A stretch of 64,000 nucleotides of DNA from Marinactinospora thermotolerans DSM 45154 (GCF_900167435.1 NZ_FUWS01000003.1:62001-126000), one strand, 5' to 3'. Numbered from the stretch's first letter, positions 26,760-35,269 are shown. Notes: a model not told the origin generated them from the letters alone. Translations and numbers: made by a program.

Positions 26760-27290
26760 ATGCAGCAGCCTGAGGTGCACCCCGATCTGGAGAGACTGTC
26801 GTTCCTGCTCGGCCGTTGGGAGGGGGTCGGCGTCGCCGGTTATCCGGACATGGAGGAGTTCCAATTCGGCCAGCAGGTCGAGTTCACGCACGACGGAGGT
26901 CCGTATCTGAACTACCGTAGCCGCGTCTGGCGGGTGCTCGAGGACGGCTCCCTCGGTGATTTCGTGACCTCGGAATCCGGCTACTGGCGGGTGCGCCCGC
27001 AGACGTCGGAGGGCGGGGAGTCAGACGCTCCCAGCGTCCACGTCGAGGTGCTGCTCTCTCACCCCGAGGGCTTCACCGAGGTCTACGTCGGCACGATCTT
27101 CGCCAACCGCGTGGAGGTGTCCACCGACGTGGTGCTGCGCACCGAGACCGGCAAGGGTGTGACCGCCGGCCACCGCCTGTACGGCCTGTTCGGGGAGAAT
27201 CGCGAGATCCTGGGGTACGCCTGGGACCTCGCGGCCGACGGCCACGAACTCCAGTCCTACATGTCCGCCCAGCTCAAGCGCGCGGCCTAA
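26760..27290 (+). CDS. Nitrobindin-like heme-binding beta-barrel protein
   Basis: A 176-residue protein of the nitrobindin/THAP4-like family, a ten-stranded barrel that binds ferric heme and has been linked to nitric oxide and peroxynitrite chemistry. The hallmark GxWxGxG is in LLGRWEGVGVAGYP, and the C-terminal DGHELQSYMSAQLKR carries a candidate heme-ligating His. ATG 26760 is the start: TAATCT ends 8 nt upstream and no Shine-Dalgarno is present. The frame is open upstream, but that part is not conserved in character. Confidence 0.88.
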   Translation: MQQPEVHPDLERLSFLLGRWEGVGVAGYPDMEEFQFGQQVEFTHDGGPYLNYRSRVWRVLEDGSLGDFVTSESGYWRVRPQTSEGGESDAPSVHVEVLLSHPEGFTEVYVGTIFANRVEVSTDVVLRTETGKGVTAGHRLYGLFGENREILGYAWDLAADGHELQSYMSAQLKRAA

Positions 27291-27715
27291 GGCCCGCGCG
27301 CCAAGCGCGATGCGCGCCCGGCCATGGGGGCGGAACGCTCCAGGGGCGCGGCGGAGGGGCCGCGCCCGGACATGGACGGACCCCCGGGCTCGGAGCGCCG
27401 AGGCGCTCCGTGGCCGGTGGACAAGGCCGGCCACCCGGAGGTCTGGGTGTCCATCAGGGATTCGCCGGAGCGATCCCGTATACGGGTCGCCCTAGCGGAC
27501 GAACACCTCGCGAGTCCTAAAAGAATGCACTTTCGGACCACCTCCCTTCTTGCGTGCTTATGACGCTACGTCCCCTGGCGCGGGTGGGGCAAATGTTTTT
27601 CCGGCCCCACCCTCGGCCCACCCGGGTGAGCTCCGCCACCACCGTCCGCGCGGCGTGGGGACGGCCGTTGCCACCGCGGCGTCCAGACCTCCACCGGGGA
27701 CCGTAGACTCGGTTC
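27291..27715. other. 425-bp gap with a strong hairpin
   Basis: Between the nitrobindin gene and the Fur-family gene I see no convincing gene; short frames on both strands lack ribosome-binding sites at usable spacing. A perfect 9-bp hairpin, GGGTGGGGC / GCCCCACCC (27582-27590 and 27604-27612) around an A/T-rich 13-nt loop, stands in an AT-richer patch (about 27500-27600). It could be a terminator or part of a small RNA. TAGACT at 27704-27709 is the -10 candidate for the downstream regulator. Confidence 0.45.
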
Positions 27716-28135
27716 ATGTCGCACACCTGGCGTGAAGAGCTGCGCTCTCGCGGCTACCGCGTGACGCCGCAGCGACAGCTCGTCCTCGAAGCCGTCCGCG
27801 AACTTGAGCACGCCACTCCCGACGCGATCTGCGCCCGCGTCCAGCAGACCGCCTCGGGCGTGAACCTGTCGACCGTCTACCGGACACTCGACGTCTTGGA
27901 GAAGGTCGGCCTGATCACCCACACCCACCTCGGCCAGGGCTCGACGGCCTACCACCCCGCGGAGGAGGCCGACCACCTGCACGTGGTGTGCCGCGGGTGC
28001 GGCGAGGTCTCCGACATCTCCCTGGACGCGGCGGCGGGCCTGGTCGAAGCGCTCGACCGCGAGCTCGGCTTCGAGGCCGACCCCCACCACCTCACCGTGT
28101 TCGGCCGCTGCGCACACTGCCGCGCGCCGGCCTGA
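27716..28135 (+). CDS. Fur-family metal-dependent repressor
   Basis: A 139-residue Fur superfamily regulator. The DNA-binding domain has RGYRVTPQRQLVLEAV and NLSTVYRTLDVLEKVGLI. The metal-binding and dimer part has HLHVVCRGCGEVSDI and a second CxxC, CAHC, near the C-terminus, together a structural Zn site, plus regulatory His residues (DPHHLTVFG). Metal specificity (Fe, Zn or Ni) cannot be read from sequence by eye. In Streptomyces the nickel regulator Nur is, as I recall, beside a YgfZ-like gene as here, so Nur is one option. TAGACT lies 6 nt before the ATG: leaderless. Confidence 0.92.
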   Translation: MSHTWREELRSRGYRVTPQRQLVLEAVRELEHATPDAICARVQQTASGVNLSTVYRTLDVLEKVGLITHTHLGQGSTAYHPAEEADHLHVVCRGCGEVSDISLDAAAGLVEALDRELGFEADPHHLTVFGRCAHCRAPA

Positions 28136-28187
28136 AAGCGACGTCGGGCGGCCTTCGTCCCGGCGGCGGGGACATAGGCTCGGGGGT

Positions 28188-29216
28188 ATGACTTCGCCGC
28201 TGCTGAAGCGTCCTGGCGCCGTCGCCGCCGAGCCGCCGGACGCCGACATCGCCGCCCACTATGGTGAGCCCGCCCAGGAACAGCGCGCGCTGGACCGTTC
28301 CTGCGGCTGGGTGGACCGGAGCAACCGAGGCGTCGTCCGCGTCTCCGGTCCCGACCGGTTGGGCTGGCTGCACAGCCTCACCAGCCAGTTCCTCGACGGG
28401 ATCGCGCCGGGCACCGCGACCGAGGCCCTGGTCATGGACAGCAAGGGACACATCAAGCACCATCTGTCGCTGGTGGACGACGGCACCGCGGTCTGGGCGC
28501 ACGTCGAGCCGGGAACCGCCGAGGAGCTGGCCCGGTTCCTCGACTCCATGCGCTTCATGCTGCGCGTGGAGGTCGAGGACCTCGGCTCCACCCGCGGCGT
28601 CGTCACGCTCGCCGGGCCCGACCGCGAAGCCCGGCTGGCCGACGTGGCCGGACTTGTGGAGGACGTTCCGGTCCGGCGCGCCACCGACGAGATCGACCTG
28701 TTCGTTCCCGTCGAGAGGCTCGTCGAGGTGACCGACGCCCTCACCGAGGCCGGCGCCCGGCCGGCGGGCCTGTGGGCCTGCGAGGCGCGTCGCATCGCCG
28801 CGCACCGCCCCCGGCTCGGCTTCGACAGCGACCACCGCGCGATCCCGCACGAGATGGGTTGGGTCGGTTCGGCCGTCCACCTGGAAAAGGGGTGCTACCC
28901 GGGCCAGGAGACGGTGGCGCGCGTCCACAACCTGGGACGGCCGCCCCGCCGCCTGGTCATGTTGCACCTGGACGGCACCGCCGAGCGCCTGCCCGAGCGT
29001 GGCGCGGCCCTGGAGCTCGACGGCCGCGCCGTCGGCGTGGTGGGCTCCTCCGCCCGCCACCACGAACTCGGCCCCATCGCCCTGGGCCTGGTGAAGCGGA
29101 CCGTCCCGGTGGACGCGGACCTCACCGTGGACGGCATCGCCGCCGCCCAGGAGGTCATCGTCAGCCCCGACACCGGGGCCAACGCCAAGATCGAGCTGCG
29201 CCGCCGGCCCAACTGA
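28188..29216 (+). CDS. ygfZ: YgfZ/GcvT-type folate-binding Fe-S maintenance protein
   Basis: A 342-residue tetrahydrofolate-binding protein homologous to YgfZ/IBA57, which helps assemble or repair certain Fe-S proteins. The signature KGCYPGQETVARVHNLG is present with its conserved Cys. The GcvT-like N-terminal part includes VSGPDRLGWLHSLTSQ. TAGGCT lies 7 nt before the ATG, so the mRNA is probably leaderless. It follows the Fur-family gene in the same direction but has its own promoter candidate. A 12-bp-stem terminator follows. Confidence 0.93.
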   Translation: MTSPLLKRPGAVAAEPPDADIAAHYGEPAQEQRALDRSCGWVDRSNRGVVRVSGPDRLGWLHSLTSQFLDGIAPGTATEALVMDSKGHIKHHLSLVDDGTAVWAHVEPGTAEELARFLDSMRFMLRVEVEDLGSTRGVVTLAGPDREARLADVAGLVEDVPVRRATDEIDLFVPVERLVEVTDALTEAGARPAGLWACEARRIAAHRPRLGFDSDHRAIPHEMGWVGSAVHLEKGCYPGQETVARVHNLGRPPRRLVMLHLDGTAERLPERGAALELDGRAVGVVGSSARHHELGPIALGLVKRTVPVDADLTVDGIAAAQEVIVSPDTGANAKIELRRRPN

Positions 29217-29225
29217 CCCGCGGAA

Positions 29226-29256
29226 GGGGCGGCGGCCCAGTCCAGGCCGCCGCCCC
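29226..29256. terminator. Bidirectional hairpin between ygfZ and gatD
   Basis: A perfect 12-bp stem (GGGGCGGCGGCC / GGCCGCCGCCCC) with a 7-nt loop sits between convergent genes. Confidence 0.75.
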
Positions 29257-29277
29257 CGGAACGCGGGACGGGACGGC

Positions 29278-29988
29278 TCACAGCACCGCGGCCAGCCGCT
29301 CCTCGTGCAGGGCATCGCCCCAGGACCGCTGGAGCGGGGGGATGTCGCCCACGCGCATGCGCAGCAGGAGGTCGGCCAGCGCGGGGTTGCGCGGCAGCGC
29401 CGGGCCGTGCAGGTAGGTACCGATGACCTGCCCCTGGTAGGCCCCCTCCGTGGCGCCGTCGTTGCCGACACCGCGCACCGTGGTGGAGAAGGGACGGGCC
29501 GAGGGACCCAGCGCCGTGCGCCCCTGGTGGTTCTCGAACCCGGTGATGCGACCGACCCCCAGCCCGGGATCGACGTCGGCGACGATCTCGCCCACCGCGC
29601 GGGACGTGCCCCGGCCGCTGCGGATGTCGAGGATGCCCAGGCCCGGCAGGGGGTTGTCGGCGTCGTCACCGTAGGACTCGCCGATGATCTGGTAGCCGGC
29701 GCAGATGGCCAGGATCGCGGCCCCCCGCTCGGCCGCCCGCTTCAGGCCGCCGTCGGCGCGCAGTCGCTCCGCCGCGAGGATCTGCGGCCGGTCCTCGCCC
29801 CCGCCGATCAGGTAGATGTCGCCCTCGACCGGGACCCGGTCGCTGGAGTGGACGTGGATCGTCTCCGTGGGGATTCCGCGCAGTTCGGCGCGGCGGCGCA
29901 GGATGAGGACATTGCCCCGGTCCCCGTAGGTGCTGAGCAGATCGGGGTAGATCCACACGATCCGCAGCCTGCTGCTGGTGTCGCTCAT
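29278..29988 (-). CDS. gatD: Lipid II isoglutaminyl synthase, glutaminase subunit GatD
   Basis: A 236-residue class I glutamine amidotransferase. It supplies ammonia to MurT, which amidates D-Glu of the peptidoglycan stem peptide at the lipid II stage. The catalytic Cys is in ILAICAGYQIIG and the catalytic His in GTYLHGPALP, as in CobB/CobQ-type glutaminases. The N-terminus RIVWIYPDLLSTYGDRGNV is typical of GatD. GGAAAG precedes ATG 29988. It lies 11 bp downstream of murT on the same strand, the conserved operon. Confidence 0.94.
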   Translation of the reverse strand: MSDTSSRLRIVWIYPDLLSTYGDRGNVLILRRRAELRGIPTETIHVHSSDRVPVEGDIYLIGGGEDRPQILAAERLRADGGLKRAAERGAAILAICAGYQIIGESYGDDADNPLPGLGILDIRSGRGTSRAVGEIVADVDPGLGVGRITGFENHQGRTALGPSARPFSTTVRGVGNDGATEGAYQGQVIGTYLHGPALPRNPALADLLLRMRVGDIPPLQRSWGDALHEERLAAVL

Positions 29989-29999
29989 GTTGGTCTTTC

Positions 30000-31256
30000 C
30001 TACTGGACGCGGCCGTAGGCCGTGCGGATCTGCTGGAAGGCCGTGTAGTTGGCGATGACGTCGACCTTGGTGATGTCGGGCTGTTCGGCCTTCAGCTTGG
30101 CGACGACCTCGTCCACGCGGTCGGCGATCTCGAACGGAACCTCGTCGGTCTCCAGACGCAACGCGAGGTCGGTGCGCCGCTCCCCCATGCAGAACACGCG
30201 GCGCCCGCGCAGCACGGTGTAGTCGACGTCCCACAGCCAGGAGGTGTCCTTGCCGTCGGGGACCTGGGCGTTGATGGACAGGATCACCGGGACGTGCGGC
30301 GGGCTGAGCACCGCGAACGACTCCAGCCAGCCCGCGGGGTTCTTGGCGAGCAGCAGCCGCACCTCGACGCCGTTGGTGACGACCGAGGTGTAGCGGCCCG
30401 CGACGGAGCGGATCTCGCGCAACCGGGGCAGCGCCTGCTTGGGGTGGATGCCGTAGGCCGCGGCGGTGGCCAGCGCGATGACGGCGTTGGCGCGGTTGGC
30501 GTCACCCGGCAGGTTGAGCTGCAACGGGAGCCGCTGGCCGTTGGGGTCGATGACGCTGTCGGTCTGGTTGTCCACCGCCCAGCTGGTGTCGGGCCTGCGC
30601 AGGCCGCACTCGGGGCACTCCCAGTGCGGGTCGGGGTCGCGCTTGAGGTGACCGCCGCACTCGGGGCAGCACCAGGAGTCCTCCTTCCAACGCTGTCCCG
30701 CCGAGACCCAGGTGGCGTAGCGCGCGCCGAGGCCGGCCCAGGCCACGAGCGGGTCGTCGGCGTTGGCGATGACGTGGGTCTCGCTCTTGGCCAGCGCCTC
30801 GCGCCACTTCTTGGCGAGCAGGTTGATCTCGGAGGCGCGGTCCATCTGGTCGCGGCTGAGGTTCATCAGCACGACCACGGCGGCGTTGGTCTCGCGGAGC
30901 ACCTGGGGAAGGTACTTCTCGTCGACCTCCAAGACACCGTTGCGCGCGTCGGGGCTGTCGGCGAGCGCGGTGATGTGCCCGGTGGGCATGTTCGCGCCGT
31001 GCTCGTTCGTCGCGATGTCGCCGAGCTCGCGCAGCGCGGAGGCGATCAGCCGGGTCGTGGTGGTCTTGCCGTTGGTGGCGCTGACCAGCGACAACCGCCG
31101 GCCGCGGGCCAGCTTGGCGAGCAGGTCCGGTTCGACCTTGAGCGCGACGCGGCCTCCGATGACCGAGCCGTCGCCGCGCCCGGTGGCTCGGGACAACGTC
31201 GCCGCGCCCTTACCCAGTGCGGCGGCCAACTGGGCACGCAGGGGAAGTTCGCTCAT
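30000..31256 (-). CDS. murT: Lipid II isoglutaminyl synthase, Mur-ligase subunit MurT
   Basis: A 418-residue Mur-ligase-like ATPase that forms the complex with GatD. The P-loop is SATNGKTTTTRLIASAL. The inserted Cys4 zinc ribbon characteristic of MurT is clear: CPECGGHL and CPECGLR about 20 residues apart. The C-terminal DUF1727 region (RRVFCMGERRTDLALRL) is also present. GGAG stands about 4 nt before ATG 31256. A TAGGCT element at 31312-31317 (minus strand) may be the -10 of the murT-gatD promoter, leaving a leader of about 50 nt. Confidence 0.95.
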   Translation of the reverse strand: MSELPLRAQLAAALGKGAATLSRATGRGDGSVIGGRVALKVEPDLLAKLARGRRLSLVSATNGKTTTTRLIASALRELGDIATNEHGANMPTGHITALADSPDARNGVLEVDEKYLPQVLRETNAAVVVLMNLSRDQMDRASEINLLAKKWREALAKSETHVIANADDPLVAWAGLGARYATWVSAGQRWKEDSWCCPECGGHLKRDPDPHWECPECGLRRPDTSWAVDNQTDSVIDPNGQRLPLQLNLPGDANRANAVIALATAAAYGIHPKQALPRLREIRSVAGRYTSVVTNGVEVRLLLAKNPAGWLESFAVLSPPHVPVILSINAQVPDGKDTSWLWDVDYTVLRGRRVFCMGERRTDLALRLETDEVPFEIADRVDEVVAKLKAEQPDITKVDVIANYTAFQQIRTAYGRVQ

Positions 31257-31422
31257 GATCTCCACAATTCACTGGAATGACGAGACGCCTGAGTGATAGG
31301 CGATCGAACCCAGCCTATTGCCAACCGCAAAGGGCGGGCACGGGTGACACCTGCGCGGGAGGCCCGGCCCCGCCGGGGCGCGGTGGTGACGTCGCCTTCT
31401 CCACCGTCACCCCGGCCAACGA

Positions 31423-33357
31423 CTAGCCGGCTTCGCGCATTCCCCCCTCGTTACGCCAGTCGGGGCGCTCGGGAGGCGGCCCGAGGTTGGGGCGTGGGGC
31501 CTCGTCCTCCTCGGCCGCGGGGGCCGGGGCGGGGACGCCGCCCGGTCCGGCCGCGGTGGCGAGCGTCGCATCGGGCAGCGTGAGAATGCCGGGGTTGGCG
31601 TCGGCGAGCACCGGGGTGCCGCCGTCGAGGACCAGCATCGCGGTGGGCGGCAGCGCGCGCATCCCGGTGGCGTCGCAGCGCAGCGTCTCCCCCGGGGTGG
31701 CGGAACCGCTGACGTCGGCGGCCTGGGCGGTGACACGCCCCCAGGCGGTGGCGGAGCGGACGTGGCGGACGAGGTCGAGGGGAGGGATCGTCCGGCTCGC
31801 GTGCCGGACGGGGATACCGGTGGTGACGCTCTCGGCCGGGTCGGTGACGTAGCCGTCGGCGATGGAGTCGCCCAGCGCCTCGCCGACGACCTCGGTGAGC
31901 GGGTGCAGGGGGAGCCGGTGCCCCTCCCCCACGCGCGCGGCCGCCTCGGACGCGGCCCGCGCGTCCGGCTGGCGCATGAGGACCGGCAGGCACCCGTCCT
32001 CGCCGAGCATCGCCAGGGCGTCGCGACTGGCCCTTCGGTACAAAAGGACGACCCCGGCCCCCACCGCCCCGGCCGCGCGCAGCAGGTCCCGGACCCGCGC
32101 GTCCGGCAGCGCGTCGGCGCCGCAGACCACGATGGTGTGCGCCCAGGGGCGGGGGGCGTTGCCGCGGCGGGCGCGCATCCGCAGCAGCTCGCTCAGCGCC
32201 GCGAGGGCGTAGGTGCCGTAGGAGCGTCCGGCCCGCTCCCCTGAGGAGCGGTCCGTGGCGATGATCTTGATCTGGGCGTAGGGCTCCTCGACGGCTTGGG
32301 CGCCGAGCCCTTCGAAGGCCACGAGGCGGCGCTCCAGCTCGGCCGCGCGTAACCGGTCCGCCCGATCGGGGTGGGGCAGGTCGCGCAGCCGCCGGCGTTG
32401 TTCCGCGGTGAGCGGCGACAACGCGGGGTCGTCGTCCGCGCCGGAGCCGTCCGGCAGCGCGAGCGCGCGCAGGGCCGCCGTGAGATGGGTGAGGGGCGCG
32501 TCGGCGCCCAGGATCCCCAGCAGCGTCGTCAGGAACTCCCTGTCGGCCGCCACGTCGGCCGCGGGCTCCGAGGCGCGGGCGGTGACGGCGAGCAGGCCGG
32601 CCCGGCCGGCCGCGTCGAGGTTCGCGCCGAGGGTCATGTGCGGCAGGTCGGCGGGCAGCACCCAGATCCGGGGGAGGACGGCGCACCTTCGGGCGAGCGA
32701 GGCGAGGTCGCCGGCCACCGCCCGGCCGGACAGGTCCACGACCGTGAGGTCTCCCCCGTCGCGCAGCAGGGAGGCGCCGAGGTTGGCCAGCAGCGCCGAC
32801 CAGCCGGCCGGCGTCCCCCCGGCGACCGTAGCCAGGCGGGCCCACTCCGGGACGGCGACCCCGTACCAACGGGGCTGGGCCTCGTAAGCGCGACGGCGGG
32901 TCTCCCATTCGGCGTACTCGCGGGCGTGCTCCTCCTGGCGCTCGCGCAGCAACCGTTCGCGCTCCTGGTCCAGTTCCTCGACACGGCGCCGTTCCTCGAC
33001 GAGCCGCCGCCGGACCGCCTGACGGCCCTGGAGTACCGCGAGGGCGATCGGGGCGGCGACGATCAGGCAGGCCAGGGACGCCGAGACCGCGAACAGCCCC
33101 GGAAGGACGCCGAGCGGCCACAGCGCGACGGCGAGCAGGGCGATACCCGCCAGCGCGGCCAGGGCGAAGGAGAGCGGCCGGTCGCTCTGGGCCTCGGCGC
33201 GGCGTCGGGCGGCGGCCCACTCCTCGTCGAGCGTCTCGCGTTCCGAGGGGCTCGGCCGCCGCGGGGCCGGACCGGGGTCGGCGACGACGACCTCATAACG
33301 CCAGCCGAGGTAGACCGATCCCGGCCGCCTCCGGTCCCCTTCTCGCGTGCTCGCCAC
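31423..33357 (-). CDS. Membrane-anchored FtsK/HerA-like protein with degenerate P-loop
   Basis: A 644-residue protein of unknown function. Two membrane helices (about 62-83 and 86-108) are followed by a charged Arg/Glu-rich coiled coil (about 113-160). The next segment, TVAGGTPAGWSALLANLG (about 178-194), then LTVVDLSG, is placed like Walker A of FtsK/EccC-type ATPases, but the P-loop Lys is Trp. TIVVCGADAL stands where Walker B is expected and lacks its acidic pair. The layout resembles EccC-type secretion ATPases with a lost active site, or a family that never bound ATP; this is inference. The start is GTG 33357 with GGAGGT about 9 nt upstream. It is a single gene upstream of murT on the same strand. 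Confidence 0.62.
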   Translation of the reverse strand: MASTREGDRRRPGSVYLGWRYEVVVADPGPAPRRPSPSERETLDEEWAAARRRAEAQSDRPLSFALAALAGIALLAVALWPLGVLPGLFAVSASLACLIVAAPIALAVLQGRQAVRRRLVEERRRVEELDQERERLLRERQEEHAREYAEWETRRRAYEAQPRWYGVAVPEWARLATVAGGTPAGWSALLANLGASLLRDGGDLTVVDLSGRAVAGDLASLARRCAVLPRIWVLPADLPHMTLGANLDAAGRAGLLAVTARASEPAADVAADREFLTTLLGILGADAPLTHLTAALRALALPDGSGADDDPALSPLTAEQRRRLRDLPHPDRADRLRAAELERRLVAFEGLGAQAVEEPYAQIKIIATDRSSGERAGRSYGTYALAALSELLRMRARRGNAPRPWAHTIVVCGADALPDARVRDLLRAAGAVGAGVVLLYRRASRDALAMLGEDGCLPVLMRQPDARAASEAAARVGEGHRLPLHPLTEVVGEALGDSIADGYVTDPAESVTTGIPVRHASRTIPPLDLVRHVRSATAWGRVTAQAADVSGSATPGETLRCDATGMRALPPTAMLVLDGGTPVLADANPGILTLPDATLATAAGPGGVPAPAPAAEEDEAPRPNLGPPPERPDWRNEGGMREAG

Positions 33358-33497
33358 CGCGTCGCACCTCCCGCCCGGCCGCGGGTGTGGCCCCGGCGGC
33401 TCTCCGTTGGTACGTCGGCATGGTGTCAGGCCGTAGCCCTCTTGTCACCGGCTCCCGCAGATTCCCCGGGACGGTGCCGCGGCCGCCCGCAGACACC

Positions 33498-33542
33498 GGA
33501 CGCCGGCGGCACCGGGACCCGCTCCCGGTGCCGCCGGCGTCC
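33498..33542 (-). terminator. Terminator of sseA-DUF1416 operon
   Basis: A perfect 20-bp stem (GGACGCCGGCGGCACCGGGA and its complement) with a 5-nt loop begins 10 bp past the DUF1416 stop. Confidence 0.85.
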
Positions 33543-33552
33543 GATGGGCCGT

Positions 33553-33861
33553 CTACGCCTGAACGGCCAGGTCGACGATCCTGCCGGTCTCGGCCTTCAC
33601 CTCGTACTGGGCGGTGAACCCCTGGGAGGCCAGGACGCGCACCGTCCAGTCGCCGTCGGCGGCGAAGAAGCGGAACGTGCCCTCCTCGCCGGTGGCGACC
33701 TCGCCGACGAAGTCGCCCGAGGCGTTGAGCAGCCGCGCGTAGGCGCCGCTGAGCGGACGCCCGTCACGGGTGACCACCCCCTGGATGACCGCCTGGTCAC
33801 CGGCGTTCACGTCGGCGAGGGCGACCCCTCCGACGGGAGCGCCGCAGCCGTTGTCGCTCAC
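33553..33861 (-). CDS. DUF1416 (SseC-like) protein
   Basis: A 102-residue protein with a transthyretin/CNA-B-like beta-sandwich look: VIQGVVTRDGRPLSGAYARLL, then GTFRFFAADGDWTVRVL. This is the DUF1416/SseC family, which follows thiosulfate sulfurtransferase genes in actinobacteria. A Cys near the N-terminus (NGCGAP) is notable. Function is unknown, but the constant partnership suggests a role in sulfur transfer. The GTG start at 33861 overlaps the sseA stop (GTGA), so translation is coupled. Confidence 0.9.
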   Translation of the reverse strand: MSDNGCGAPVGGVALADVNAGDQAVIQGVVTRDGRPLSGAYARLLNASGDFVGEVATGEEGTFRFFAADGDWTVRVLASQGFTAQYEVKAETGRIVDLAVQA

Positions 33862-34697
33862 TTGGCCTCCCCCAACTCGACCGGGACGCCCACCAGCGAC
33901 CCGTACTCGGTCCAGGAACCGTCGTAGTTCTTGACGTTGGACAGGCCCAGCAGCTCGTGCAGAGCGAACCAGGTGTGCGAGGAGCGCTCGCCGATGCGGC
34001 AGTAGGCGATGATGTCCTTGTCGAGGTCGACGCCCGCCTCGGTGTAGAGGGCGCGCAGCTCCTCCTCCGACTTGAAGGTGCCGTCCTCGTTGGCGGTCTT
34101 GGCCCACGGGATGTTGCGCGCGGTGGGGATGTGCCCCGGCCGCTGCGAGGTCTCCTGCGGCAGGTGCGCCGGCGCCAGCAGCTTGCCGACGAACTCGTCG
34201 GGCGAGCGGACGTCGACGAGGTCCTTCTTGCCGATCGCGTCGACCACCTCGTCGCGGAAGGCCCGGATCGAGGTGTCCTGCTCCTTGGCGGTGTACTGGG
34301 TGGCCGGCCGCTCGGGGACCTCCTCGACCAGCTCGCGGGAGTCGAGCTCCCACTTCTTGCGGCCACCGTCGAGCAGCTTCACGTCCTGGTGGCCGTAGAG
34401 CTTGAAGTACCAGTAGGCGTAGGCCGCGAACCAGTTGTTGTTGCCCCCGTAGAGCACCACGGTGTGATCGTTGGCGATGCCACGCTCGGAGAGCAGCTTC
34501 TCGAAGCCGGTCTTGTCCACGAAGTCGCGGCGGACCGGGTCCTGGAGGTCCTTCTTCCAGTCGATCTTGATGGCGTTGCGGATGTGGCCCTTGTCGTAGG
34601 CCGACGTGTCCTCGTCCACCTCGACGAGGACGACGTTCGCGTCGTCCAGGTGAGCCTCCACCCAGTCGGCGTCGACCAGGACGTCGGAGCGGCTCAT
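33858..34697 (-). CDS. sseA: Thiosulfate sulfurtransferase (rhodanese, SseA/CysA type)
   Basis: A 279-residue two-domain rhodanese that moves sulfane sulfur from thiosulfate to acceptors such as cyanide or thiols. The active-site loop of the second domain is AYCRIGERSSHTWF, with the persulfide Cys. Conserved SDVLVDADWVEAHLDD starts the first domain, whose loop lacks Cys (VVLYGGNNNWFA), as expected for the family. AGGAGG sits just before ATG 34697. The gene is coupled to DUF1416 downstream. A cysteine leader peptide encoded about 480 bp upstream suggests regulation by cysteine supply. Confidence 0.94.
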   Translation of the reverse strand: MSRSDVLVDADWVEAHLDDANVVLVEVDEDTSAYDKGHIRNAIKIDWKKDLQDPVRRDFVDKTGFEKLLSERGIANDHTVVLYGGNNNWFAAYAYWYFKLYGHQDVKLLDGGRKKWELDSRELVEEVPERPATQYTAKEQDTSIRAFRDEVVDAIGKKDLVDVRSPDEFVGKLLAPAHLPQETSQRPGHIPTARNIPWAKTANEDGTFKSEEELRALYTEAGVDLDKDIIAYCRIGERSSHTWFALHELLGLSNVKNYDGSWTEYGSLVGVPVELGEAK

Positions 34698-35120
34698 GGG
34701 AACCTCCTTGTTTGGTTTGCGGGTCGTGCTACGTCACGGGGAAGCCGTCCGCCCACCCTCATCCGGTGTGCCTCGCGGAGGCGACGGCGCTCGGGGCGGG
34801 GGACGGCTCGCGCCGCCGGCGGGAACCGGAGGTCGCGAAGGCGGGAGGCAGAGCGGCCGGGCGACCGGCGGAAGCAGCCCACGGGGGACACGGCACGCGG
34901 GCGGGGAACGCCGCCCCAGCGGACGGCGCCCGCCTGGCGTGGGGAAGGAGGGCGAGGACCGGCGCCCCGGCCGTGTTCCCGCCGACCGGCCGCGCGGTCC
35001 TGCCGGTGGGCAGGGCTGTGGCCGGGAGGGTGGTGACGACGGCTGCGGGGGGACGCTGACCTCTGGGGTCGACCTTCATCGTGGTTCCCAGGTGCGTGAG
35101 CGGTGCTGAGGGATGTGGAG
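34698..35120. other. 423-bp region between attenuator and sseA
   Basis: This region is very GC-rich and frames are open on both strands. The best minus-strand candidate runs 34759-35079 (106 residues, ATG start, weak upstream GGGA). Its Pro/Ala/Arg composition is what non-coding high-GC DNA yields, and I recognise nothing in it. I treat the stretch as untranslated leader of the sseA transcript or DNA inserted between leader and gene. The sseA ribosome-binding site lies at its left end. Confidence 0.35.
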
Positions 35121-35168
35121 CGCACCCGTTGCGGGGTGCGGTCGCTTCCGTGGGGCGCGTACGGCGCC
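35121..35168 (-). promoter_or_regulatory. Candidate attenuator hairpins after the leader peptide
   Basis: Two hairpins follow the leader-peptide stop on the minus strand: GGCGC / GCGCC (35154-35168) and CGCACCC / GGGTGCG (35121-35140). They could serve attenuation coupled to leader translation. No U-run follows, so Rho-dependent control is equally possible. Confidence 0.35.
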
Positions 35169-35179
35169 GTGGGCTCGCT

Positions 35180-35269
35180 CTACAGGGCAGCGCGACAGAG
35201 CGCGGTGGCGACGCGGCAGAAATCGACCGCGCGTCGCTTCGTCAAAAGCGCGTCTGTCAGGAAGGTCAC
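35180..35269 (-). CDS. Cysteine-containing leader peptide upstream of sseA
   Basis: A 29-codon frame starting GTG 35269 encodes a peptide ending in LLTKRRAVDFCRVATALC plus four residues. The segment RRxVDxCRVxxxxC is the hallmark of short actinobacterial leader peptides found upstream of sulfur-metabolism genes, so I am confident in the family although it is tiny. TACGAT lies 7 nt before the GTG, giving a leaderless mRNA. The two Cys codons (positions 18 and 25) would be slow when charged tRNA-Cys is scarce, changing downstream expression. The direct target is probably sseA, though 480 bp separate them. Confidence 0.8.
   Translation of the reverse strand: MTFLTDALLTKRRAVDFCRVATALCRAAL

Noticed and set aside
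27287-27541. 84-codon minus-strand frame after the nitrobindin gene
   Set aside because: The only upstream AGGGAG touches the start codon, and composition looks random.
1-33357. A type VII secretion locus linking the mycosin-like and EccC-like proteins
   Set aside because: They are 30 kb apart with housekeeping genes between them, and no WXG100, EccB, EccD or EccE gene is visible.
34759-35079. 106-codon minus-strand frame between the leader peptide and sseA
   Set aside because: Pro/Ala/Arg-rich composition as expected by chance, weak ribosome-binding site, no recognisable motif.
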